From contig NW_004955470.1 in NCBI RefSeq assembly GCF_000276665.1, positions 5,039,497 to 5,103,496 of the forward strand: a stretch of 64,000 nt of DNA, read 5' to 3'. The stretch is from Chinchilla lanigera. Lineage: Eukaryota > Chordata > Mammalia > Rodentia > Chinchillidae. The translations under genes were made by a program, and so were the position numbers. Position 1 is the stretch's first letter, and each line of letters opens with the position of its first letter. A model generated the notes under the pieces. That model saw only the letters and a program-made list of their open reading frames with translations, made no database searches and was not told the origin of the DNA. Positions 29,101 to 41,100 of the stretch are shown here, in pieces.

Positions 29101-32100
29101 GATTACTAAGCCACTTGGAAACTCACTTTTCATAGCTTTGTTTCCATTTTTTACTTTTGAGAAAAACTTCTGCTGGAGAGGAGACATGCCACTTTAAACT
29201 TTCTAATTTTTCCAAGTGGGGAATACTACAGGGAGTGTTCAGTGTAGAAATGTACACCAATAGTAACATAACTGCACAGTAACCCCAATGATTTGACACC
29301 TTATTTTGAAAAATAATCCATGTTCCACTGGGTTAAAGCACACCGTCGAAAGTCTTCTCTTTTTGTTTTGACATGATGAGTAAGCACTTATAATTTAAAA
29401 GGTCACACTTTAGCGGCAGCTGCAGCACTTGCAACCTATCCAATATAGACATGTCATTGTGACTTGCAGGGCAGGAGCGGCAGCACGAAGCCAGGCGAGC
29501 ACAACCCTGACCTGCAGCCACTCACACCGGCTGGCACGGAAGCACACACAGACGGTGCATATAAGCAAGGCAGCGCGGCTCACACCATAAAACTACAGAT
29601 GCTCAGAACGGAACTTTATATCATCTTACGTGTCACAATATATTATTTTTTCCCAACCATTTAAAAATTTCATGCAAGTTTGTCCACACTTGCTGCTGGA
29701 CTGGGGTAGGGGTTGTATGCTACAGAGAAAGTATTATTGAATATTGAATAATGCAGGGGATTCAGAAGAGAAAAATATTGTGGAACTTATAACATTTTAA
29801 CAAATGCCGTATCTAGCAGTGTCATCTGATCTCTTTTCTTTAGAAAAGTAATTACCAGACGGTATAACCAGCTTCATAAAAACTTCCACTCTGCAGCTAT
29901 ATCCTGAGCTACTCTCCTATGTGTGAACGTGTGTATGGTGTCGAAAGATCGCCAACAGGACAGGCGCTCATCACTAGAAAACTGGCTAAATAAGTTATAA
30001 GATGTGACTGAAAAATATGTGAATATTTAATTTTTTAAGAAGTTACTTTAACTGAGCAACTGATCTGAAGGTAACAATATGCAATAGAATTACAATGGTG
30101 AACTCCATCTTGTCTAGTGAAACTCTGTATTATCTCTACTGTTTTAAGAATTATTTTCTTATTCTCTTTAATGGTTTGAGCAATCTTTCATTCTTACATC
30201 TGATAATCTGAGCAGTGTAGTTGAGGATAGTGATATGCAATGTAACAACCACTGTTGATTTATATTAATTTGTCTTCAGAGCCTGTATCACTTTGCATGT
30301 TCTTGCTTTGATTTGTTTCTGTTCGTGATACTGGTATGCTGCTACTGTTCTATTTTTTTGTTTGTTTGCTTCTCATGTACTACTTTCTTTAAAAATAAAA
30401 AAAAAATTTACTTTAAAAAGATGCATTGCCATCAATCTTCCTCAAAATACTCCTGACTTTTAATATACTTATCTTCCTATTCCTGTCACTTTCTGGAGCA
30501 GATGTGGAAGTCCTGTTTCATGAGTGTCTAGTTATGCACTTGTGGCTGCCCTGATGTCCTGAATTGATTCAAAATATTAACCTATCACAGTCATTTTGAC
30601 TTTGGGGAAGCTACATGGTGCCAAGCGAGTCAGTCACGTGAACGAAAGCACGCTGTGAAGTTTACAAGGCCATCTTTCTGCGGGACGGCACGCAGCAGCT
30701 GCATGCACCATATTTGTTAATCATACCTCATAAACACAAGAGGAGCCCCAGAACTGCTTCAGAGTGTCAAGTACAATAGGGAAGTGTGTTCAAAGTCGGG
30801 GGAGGATTTTGAGGGGAATTAAGGGTAATGGGTCTTTTATTGTAGTAAGTTTTTTATTTAAACATGCATTGCAGGTTTTGACCTGCCCTTGTATGCTAAC
30901 AGGGAATTCGAAATAACCAATGGAAAGTTAAACAAAAAGAGTGAGCTTAAGCTGAAGATCACAGTTGAAGATTCCTAAGTGTACATGACAGAGAAACCCT
31001 CACACATGTGCACAGCATCTGAAAAGGGGAAAGGGGATGAGCCACACACACACACAGCCCCATGGGTGAATCTCACCATAGTGAGAGAAAAATACAAGTT
31101 GCAGACCCGAGAGTGACATGTGTATCACATTTTCAAAGCACGGGACTCAGAAGAGGGTTGCCTTGCCTTTGGGTAGAAAAGAAGCTGTCAGGGGAGGACA
31201 CTGGATGGACAAATTTTAAACTGGATGTGAATGTGCAGATATTCATGATTGTATTTGTATATTGTTGTGCATCAAAATATTGAAAATATTTTTAAATGTT
31301 CATGTCCTGTATGTATCTGTGTATTTTGGTGAAAAAAACGAGACAGAACAGAGACACAGACTGCGTTAGTGCCGGCGTGTACAAATATTTTTCACTGGGC
31401 ACAGGACATTTCTGAAAGGGCAGAAAGCATTACAGGTCCGGCCACTAGGGAGCAGTTGGCGGACAGCCCAGAGGAGGGACAGGGCTCGGTCCGTACAGTG
31501 TCTAGAACCATGTGCACTCATTCTCGCTGCAAATTAGTGTTTGTCCTCGACCCCACGGTGTGGTCAACAAGCACTAAGAGGTAGGAAAGAAGCGCAACGT
31601 GGAGGGGGAGATTACGGGGTGATCGTGTCCGCTCTTCTCTGCAGAAGGGTCTTCTGCCCGCTCCTAACTTTCGCCCAGTGTTTCTCCCCCAAGACAGCCA
31701 CTCTTCAGACCGACCCCACCTCAGCGCTGGGAGTCCACACCCTGCCGCTGACCGTCTGTCCTGGTCAACAACACCTGCAGCCAGTAGCCGGTCCAATTCA
31801 ATCAGGCTCCAGGGCAGGGCCCTTCCTCGTGGCTGTTCCCACCCAAGAGGGCTCGAAGGAGCTACCTGTCTCCTGGGGTCTCCCTGTGAAGCTTCCGGCT
31901 GGGCTCCAGTTTAGCCTGTGTGTAGCTACCGCCCAAATCTCCACTGTGCTCCAGAGCACCCCTAGAAGGGCGCTCCTCAGGCTCTGTGGAATGCAAGTCA
32001 GGCCCTGTGGAAGAGCCCCAGAGCTTCCTTTCCCTAGCAAAACAACTGTAATTCTCGCCTGCCTTTCCTCCCTGGCCACACCTCCCCACCACGGCCCAGT

Positions 32101-35100
32101 ATCGGGCAGGAACTGCAGCCCCTTCTCCCGCAGTGACACCCGCTTTATGAGCAGAGCACCAGTTACGGCAGCAGCACCCAATTTTCTCGGCCTCCCTCTC
32201 CCCGTGCATTGGGGCAAGTGAGCTGGGCGACAGTGTCCACACCCAGCATCCTTGTCGCGCTGTGCCAGCCTGTGTGTCTTAGCACTGGAGGTTGGTGGAG
32301 CCTGGACGCCTCGCTCTACCTGCAGAGCCGGGCGCGGACACCCGGAGAGAGGGCCTGCTCCGCCCCCATCCCACTGAGCTCGGGTGTCGTGGCCGACGGG
32401 GCAGCTCATCACCCAAACGCTGCAGCCTCAGGGCCACCACTGAGATTTAGGGGCCTTTCGGAACTGGTGCATCTCCATGTGCTGTATTCCCTTGGGATAA
32501 TCTTTAGAGCTTTTAGGTCCATAGCTTGTGCTTTTTAAAAAATAATCACCACTAATTACAGTTGTTTTGCTAGGGAGGGGTCCCTGGAGCCTTTCACACC
32601 CTCTTCCACTACGAGGTAAGGGAGCAGAATCTTCCTTTCGGATGAGCGTGTTAGTTATACGAGGCCTCCAGTGGGACAATCTGCAAGTTTTCCTGATTCT
32701 TAGTACTGATGAGTCGATAGTGCAGATGGTCATTCTCTTCAAGTGACAGCAGAGCTAGTTCACCTACAGTCACAGTTTCCTATGCTACTTTGATAATCTA
32801 GAACATATTCTTAGAACTTACACAGCTGATAGACAATAGGAGTAATAAATGTCTCAGGTACTCAGCTAATTTTATGTGCACTTCTAGAGATCAGCTAGGA
32901 GGCAGCCCAAACATGAAAACACCTCCCTCGATCCACCAAGACCACAGGAAGTCAGCAGGGTCATCAGGCACATGCTGTCCAGGAATAGCTGAGTGCCTGA
33001 CACGGAAACTGCTCCAGAGCAAGCCAGGGAAACACATCTGTCCTGCAGACCTGCAGGTTCACTTACCTTTTCTCTTTTGCTTACTACTATGAAAAGCATG
33101 AATTTGTTTGAATGAAGCGAAAATGTACAATCACTCACTGAATCAGAATCCCAGGGCGAGCACAGGGGTGGAGCTGAGTCTAGTAAGTCCCTCATTACAG
33201 TGCCCGCAGCGTGGGCCGACAGACAGAGGAGGGGCAGCTGCATCAGGGGATTTACACATGTGGATCCAGTTCAGATCTGGAGCGGCGTCCCAAGACCCAG
33301 AGCCTTCCCAAGGCCCCTGGAGGCCTAGCAGGAGGAAGCCGGATCCCTGCATGTGCCTTAGAGACACTGGGACCACGGCTCTTTCCTGGCTCCCTTTCTG
33401 CTTCCCAGCCACTAGGGGGTGTGAGCGGATCCTGGACACCAGAGCATTGATCAGGAGGAAAAATAACAGAGCAATTCAGCAGAGAAAATGGCTAGAACTG
33501 TGACCACGCAAAGGGAAAGCAGCTCAGGACTGGAGAAAGGAAAAGAGGATGAAGGTGGGTGGGAGCGAAGGAACCCAATAACAGAACGTCACCAAGATGT
33601 CTGCCCAGGTCCATCTTGCTACTTTTATATTTCACAGTGGTAGCTGCAGTGGTCCAGATACAGCTTGACGCGGTCCCCTCCCTGAAGACCGAGGGTACAT
33701 GGCACCCGCACAAGGTGACTCAGGACCCTCAGAGGCAGGAGAGAACATTTGCATGACTCCCAAGGTGGGGCTCCTGCAGTTACACAGGCAAGGGCAGTGA
33801 ATCACGGTGGTAAATAAAGAAATGCCAGATGGGGATATAGCTCAGTGGTAAAAGCGCCTGCCTGGCAGGCATAAGGTCCTGAGTTCAATTCCCGGTATGA
33901 AAAAACAAACAAACAAACAAACAAAAAACCAAACAAAAAAAACAGAAATAAAGAAATGCCAGTGTTATGGATGCTCAGAGGAGGTAACCAGGTGGCCACC
34001 AGTGTCAGTGGGACACGAAGGGACACTGGGGTGGGGGGCAGGGACACAAAGTGCAGATTGTGGCATCCAGAATCCACCCAGGCAGAGACAGACAGCAAGA
34101 GGCAGCGGAGGGCCGCCCTGCCGTGAGTGGTACCAAGGACAGGGCAGATGGAGGAGGATGAGGAACTGCTGAATGAACTCTTATCACAGCTTCTGTGGGT
34201 GAGAATGACACAGGAACACGCAAAGCCAGGGGCACACTGGGAACTCTGACCCTCAACGTGCTTAATGTCTGCGAAGCACTTACAATTACTTTAGGAATAA
34301 GTCTAGAAAAAGAAAGGCTATTTTACTCAAGAAGACGTTACCTATCCGGAAATAGCCATCTTCCAATTGTTTGTCTTTGGTTTCTTTGCTTATTTCCAAA
34401 CCTGCGCTCTAAAATAAAACAAAAATATTAATTGTGCAAGAAATTTTATTTAAAATAAATTTATCTTAAGACATCTTAATATAAATGAAAGTGGCATTTG
34501 TGACCCATCTATCTCTAAAAAAGAAAACTGAGCTGCCACTTATCCATAAACGTTTTTTTAAAATGAGCATCTGAATTTGTGCATAATATAACAGTGGTTG
34601 GGAAATGAGATACTAGGTTAACTGAGCATCGCTTCCTATTGAAAACCATATAGAAAAAATAAATACGGAGGCAAGGCACTGTGGTAACATGAAAGAAACC
34701 TAACATTTATAGATCAATAAAATTTTGTGCATTTATCAACAGGTGTTAAATGTTTACGTAGTACTTTGGGGCTCAAAATACAAACAACAAGTAAACATTA
34801 AAGTAAAATGATGATTTGTTTATAGCACAAACTTCGCATTGTTTCCCAACAGAAAATGAAACGAAGGCCATCTCTATGAATAAGGAAAACGGGCCAATAT
34901 AGCAGGTACAGTGTACTCCACAAAAACCAATGTTACCCAGAGGTGGAGTCCTACAAGTAAGCAGGCTTTTCTTTCATCTCACCAGCATCTCACCTCCTTT
35001 CAAACCAAGGCCCCTAGGGCTGGCTCTCAGGGGAGCGCCAGTGAAGGGACAGCAGTACCTTTAAAGGCAAAACGTCCACAGTTGTGTTGAGCAGGATGTC

Positions 35101-38100
35101 TCCCGGGTGTTCCTGGTTGCCGCTGTGGAACAAGTAACTGAACACAAGGACACAGAATAAAAATACTGTCAGGCTCGGTTTCACCGGGATGCGAGAAAAT
35201 GACCTCAACTCCAGCAGCTCAAATCACCCAGGACTCTAGAGGTGCTCAGCGCGGATTCTGCACAGGGCAGAGAACCTGAGGGCACCACCCGGGCAATGTG
35301 TCAATCCCTCCGGGCAGCGGGCAGCGTCACTGCCTCGGCTGCTGAATGTAACCTCAGACTTAACCGACTACTGAAAATGACAGTGGTTTCACGTTATTGC
35401 TTGGAATGCTTCGGGTAAGAACACCACTGGCTGGGAGTAGCCCGAAGCACAGCACATCTGGATGAGGGAGGGCCTTCCCCGGGGCATCCATGAATCCTTT
35501 CCGTAGCAGTAGAGTGAGACTAAATTAACTTCTTCCAAACATCTGAGTAGTTCTATTGTCACTACTGAAAACCACTTGAAGGTTCACTAATTACGTGATG
35601 CACTGTGATAAATCTAGAAAATTCTTTGGGTGTTGAGTATAAAGCTCTTGCATTTTGACACTCTAAAAACCAATGATTCACTGTAGTGTGGTAAGAGTGT
35701 AAGCCAGAGAGGACAGACAGCAGATGTATCCATGGAAAGTTAACTTAAATTTAGTTACATTGACTAGCTGAAAGTGCAGGCTTAGAAGTTAGAAAGACCT
35801 GGGTCCCTCGTTACAAGAGCTTTCACCTCTGGTCAGGTTCATGAGCTTCCCACGCCTGAGTCTCCTCTGTTCAAAGTACAAACCTTTGCTCATCACGCAT
35901 GACTGTCCCAAGGAATTCAGAGGAACTGGTGAAAAGCACCCTGCATATTTCAGACCCTCAGCCAAGTGTGTGTGACAGGAGGTACGTGTGGCAGAAATCA
36001 CACGTGATGAGGACGGGAACATCCTGAGAAGGGGGGGCTCTTTCTACCCCACACTGGAAACTTCCAACAGTTTAGGAGGGCACATTTAACTGGGAAAGCG
36101 GTGTCACGGGACAACTGGGCATTCTCTCTCTCGCTAAGGTGGTCAAAGCACGGGGCTGGGCAGGCCACTGCGGAGGAGAGCGTGCACGAATATAAGCTGG
36201 AGTTTGGACCGATTCAGAGACGTCCACCCTGTGATTACGCCCAGTGAAAACTTCACCACCACCTGGAGAGAATACCACTAAAGTAAATGACAGCGTCTAC
36301 GTCATTTAAAACACTCACGGCAGAGCACACTGAAAAATCACATCCTGACTGTGAGCCAAAGTAGAAAGCACGTAGAAACACCCAGAAAAAATGTGCCAGC
36401 ATGGCCACAGCGGTGTCCACGGGGTTGAGATTTTTCTCCTCATTCTTCAGACTTTTGTGTCATGAACACAGTGTCAGAAAAGAAAACATTTCGTATCTAT
36501 ACTGAGAAATACAAGTTTGGTTTTTTGTCCCCTCTGAGCAAATAAAGAATTGTGGGAATCAAAAAGTGATTCCCTTTCTCTGTCCTAGGAAAGGTGTTTC
36601 CACAAACTGAGAAAATGCATAAACATAACTTTCAAAGAAATGTGTTCTACCAGCAATGTGACCCCAATTTATAGGTGTATTCTCACATAAATATTATCTC
36701 AGAGAAGCTTAAAAGTGAAAGTATTGCTGTAAAAAAATTTTTATTTCTAACACAGAAGGTCTTTAGCAGACTCTTCGATGGTCCATCTGCCCCACCTCTA
36801 TCTTCTTTTCCCAAACACAGAAGTAAAGTGCTCATGGGAACTTCTGCTTCGGGGAGGGGAGGTAGGAGGATCACAGGTTTGAGCCTGAGCAACTTAGTGA
36901 AATTTTGTCTCAAAAAATTAATTACTTAATTAATTAAAAGGGCTGAGGATGGAGCTTAATGAGAAGGCCCTCAGTTCACTCCCCAGTACTGAAAGGGGAA
37001 GAAAGATTGTGGAAGGTTGAGGGGAGACAGACTGGCTAAGGACTCTGGAATCCAAGGAACAATGTGCTGATGAGCTCTGAGATTTTCCTTCACCTCATAC
37101 ATTTCAGACGTGGAGCTAGAGATGTCAGCCACCTGGAAACGGCCCAGGGGCAGATGTCAGAGCCCCACACCAAGACTGTTTGGTGCAGCCCAAAGATCAG
37201 AAGAGGAAAGAAGTTTTACACAATGACTGCTTCACACCAGCCAACATGACAGAAAAACAGTGTGGCCCATCCTGCCCCCCAGCCGCAAAGGCTGAGTGGG
37301 GCTACACGCCCGGCTGTGACACAGCACTCCACACCCCCTCACTCCCGCCCGGAGTTGCACCCCCTCTGGCTGGATGGGGAGTGGAGACCTTCTTTCCTAT
37401 GGGGCGATGTCGGTGGAGAACACAGGGAGAGCTGTAAGGGTGACATCACAGAGGTCAGGTGGGAGCCAGCACCCCACCCATCCAGCAGAAAGAAGGGGGG
37501 CCTCTGCCTCTTCTGGGGTCAACAAGGGACAAGCAGAAAGCCACCTCTCCCCCCAAGGCAGAAAGGAGACGGCAGCGCCTCTCCTCCACCCGAGCCGCAT
37601 CAGGGAAGCCAGCTAACGCAGGAGGGCTGCACGTGACTCAGCGTCTCAGGACAGCACACCCACAATGCCCAGGCTTTCGTCTGCAAGAACTACTCATTAT
37701 ACAAAACCAAGAAAAGTCTCAGTGGAGTAAGAAAAAAAAGATAACCAACAAACATCAACACAAAGATGTCAGAAACACCAGAATTACCTGGGAAAAAAAT
37801 TCGAAGGAGCCATCATAAAAAGGCTTCAACAAGGAAGCATTAACATGTTTGAAACAAGTAATAAATCAGCAAGTCTCCAAGACATAGAAACTACAAGGAA
37901 TCCAGTGGAAATTTTACAACCACACACACCAAAGCAGAAACTCAAGGGATGGGCTCGACAGCAAAGTGGAGGAGTGATGGTAAGAGACGATCACTATGAG
38001 GGCAGAACAATGAAAATTGCTCAGCTCGGAGAATGGGAGAGAACAGATTAAGAAAAATAACGAAGAGGCTTAGGAACCTGAGGGACTGTAACAAACGGTC

Positions 38101-41100
38101 ATGTCTTTGGAGTCTCAGAAGGGGGAAGAGGTTGGGGATAAAGTACTGGATAATGCCAATAATCTGAACAGCCCTACAACCATTAAGAAAATTAGATTTA
38201 CAAAAAATCCACAAGTTATTCACTTTCAAAGTGAATTTTATTGACCTCCTCTAGAGTAGCAATTCGCCATGTCTATTCTCTCCTTCTCTCTCCCTCTCTT
38301 CCCGTCCTCCACCTTCACATAAATCACTTTCATTTAAAAAAAAAAGACAAATTAAATTTGTAATTTAAAAACTCCCCCAAAAGAGATCTTCAGAACCGCA
38401 TCTCCAGTGTCACTGGAGAATTCTATAAGACATGTAAAGAACCAATACCAACTCTACACAATCTCTTCCAAAAAATAGGAGGAAGCTCTCTTCAATTCAT
38501 TTCACAAAGCGACCTGACACCAACCCAAATAAAGTACAAAAAAATGAAAATTATAAACTAATACAATTTATACATATGGACACAAAAATTATTACAAAAT
38601 ATGTGCACACGTAGTCAACAATATATAAAAATAATTACACATTGTTATCCAGTGTATTCTAGGGATACTGAGCTGGCCTGACACTAAAAACATAAATCAA
38701 TGTCAATCATATTAACAAGGTAAAGAAAAATCATATGTTCACGTCAACTGATGCAGATAATGAATTTGACAAAATTTAAGACTCACTCAGAAAACCTAGA
38801 AACAGAATGGCAACTTGTGCAGTTTGATAATAAGCATGCATAAAACCCGACAGCTAACTGTATAGTGAATAGCCAAACACAGAATAATATTTCTCCCTAA
38901 GATCAAGCACAAAGAAAGGATGCCCCCCCACCACTATTCAACATCGTACTGGAAGTTCTAGCCTAGATAATAACGTAAGAAAAGGAAATAAAAGACAGAT
39001 TGGAAAGACTGGAACATAAGAAATAAAACTGTTCTGATCTGTAGATGACAAGGTTGAGTAAAATATTCTCAAAAAATTACCAAAAAATTCCTAAAACTAT
39101 TAAGTAGAGCAAGGTAGCAGGATACAAGATCAGCATACAGAAGATCAATGGATATTCCTATATATGTCACAGGATAGAGAGCTACATTTTATTAAGTATG
39201 CTATGTGCAGTCTGGAAAACACACCCAAAACCGAAGAGTTGAAGGAATCATGATTATTAAGTTTTAAAAAGGGAGAAAAAGTACTAAATTTTGTAAAATG
39301 AACGTGAATGCTGCAAAACATAAAAGGACTGTAAACTCTTCCATGGTATACTAACAATAATCTAGTATTTGCAAAATCGTTGACTCAGAATGGTCACAGT
39401 ATGTTAAATTTTAACCAAATTGCTGAGTTAATCACCTAGCTCAGTCAAATTTTAAAAATGAAGATGTTCTCAAAGATATTCTACAATAAGGATATGAAAA
39501 CTAATTTGAGATTTTGAGCAAGTTTTAAATAAGAGTACTTAAAAATTGTGCTAAATAGAAGTCCAGAAATACCTGCAGAATTTACCAAATATGTTAAATG
39601 ATGATATTACACATTAAATGTTATTTATAATCCAACATCTGCAACCCATTGTCTCCTTACATCTGTTAGGCACAAAAAGACATTCTACCACAAATCAATC
39701 ACACCATGAATAAGAAAAATCTAAATTCTAAGAGCAAATATATTTCAATAGTCACCAACCTTTCTACATTGACTGGCTTATCAAATTTAAACAAGATGTA
39801 GTCTCCAGCATTTGGGGTTATAGCCCAGAAGAAATCTTCCCCCATATAAGTTTTCTCCAGTGTGTGCCCCTGATAAACCTTCAAGGAAGTTGATACCTCT
39901 GCAGGTGGATTTACATGGATTTTAAGAAGTAATGGTTTCATGTAGTCTTTATCCTAGAAAAAAAGACAGGTATGCTATTGAATAACATATAACGCATTTA
40001 TATTTAAGAAGAAAAATAACAGGTACACACTAAACAACAAATTGTACATCCATGAGAAAATAAAATTGAACCACCAACCGTGAGTTTCTGAATTTTCCCA
40101 GACAGTGATGAATGGAGACCAACATGTTGGAAAAGGGAAGGTCTGAAGCGAATTCGCAGATTGGCTTTCTGTCTATCACAATGTTTCTAAATAGTTTAAA
40201 AAAAACATGTTATTGTTGCAGAATAAAGTGAAATCTAGTCCTTATTTGGAAATGCAACTAATAATTCCAAAATCGTAAGGCATTAAGAGATTTACTATCC
40301 TCTTACTCAACAGCCATGATCCGGAAATTGAAAATTTCTGAGGCATTAACCTACACAAGAGGGGAGGATTTAATTTCAACAACCCTTCATGATATGTCAA
40401 TATGGATTTGATGTTTAACATTAAAATGCACAAACTATAGCAGTTTGATTCAAATTACCAGATATTTAAATTATGTAACAAAAAGTTGCAAAATAATAAA
40501 AACCACATTTTTTTTGTTTTGTTTTGTTTTTGTTTGGTTTGGTTTGGTTTGGTTTTTTTCTGGTACCGAGAATCAAAATTATGACCTTGCCAGGCAGGCA
40601 CTGTGCCGCTGAGCTAAATCCCCAGCCCCTAAAAAACACATTTTGGTGCATGAATGCAATTTGAAAATATGAGGTAAGTGATGCTAAAAGGCCCATGGAT
40701 AAATCTGGGTCAACAGAGTTATGGGCAAATTCACCACACTCTAGCCAATCACACCCTAGGCAGTCACACTCTAGCCAATCACACTCTAGGCAGTCACACT
40801 CTAGCCAATCACACTCTAGNNNNNNNNNNNNNNNNNNNNNNNNNNNNNNNNNNNNNNNNNNNNNNNNNNNNNNNNNNNNNNNNNNNNNNNNNNNNNNNNN
40901 NNNNNNNNNNNNNNNNNNNCTAGGCAGTCACACTCTAGCCAATCACACTCTAGGCAGTCACACTCTAGCCAATCACACTCTAGCCAATCACACTATGTTC
41001 CCACCCCTGGTACTCGAGGCTTAGACATGCTGGCCCATACTGTACAGGTGCCCAGTCATGCTTCAGGATAGCCAGGGCTAGCTTCACACACTTTTCAAAC

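Larger units (their letters stand above)
26413..34341 (-). other. MGAT4A: MGAT4A intron after residue 490
   Basis: About 7.9 kb. Contains a minus-strand young ID (27364-27475), a B1 (28645-28770, minus), a CpG-richer stretch (31540-32460) next to a 23-nt perfect inverted repeat (32031-32053 and 32554-32576), and a + strand ID (33829-33945). 28800-31500 shows nothing I can name beyond A/T-rich sequence. Confidence 0.85.
35138..39759 (-). other. MGAT4A: MGAT4A intron within codon 441
   Basis: About 4.6 kb. 35138-36840 has nothing recognised. It is followed by a truncated B1-ID (36850-36995) and then L1-type sequence on the + strand at about 37035-39350. Confidence 0.82.

Noticed and set aside
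31541..32221. 226-codon plus-strand frame in an MGAT4A intron
   Set aside because: An overlapping 204-codon frame on the other strand shows the stretch is simply poor in stop codons. No family resemblance is seen.
40741..40994. Direct repeats considered as a CRISPR-like array
   Set aside because: There are no unique spacers: both 15-mers are repeats of each other, and the genome is mammalian.
40678..41024. Repetitive Ser/His/Leu/Asn frames across the CCAAT array
   Set aside because: They are translations of the minisatellite and run through the 100-N gap.
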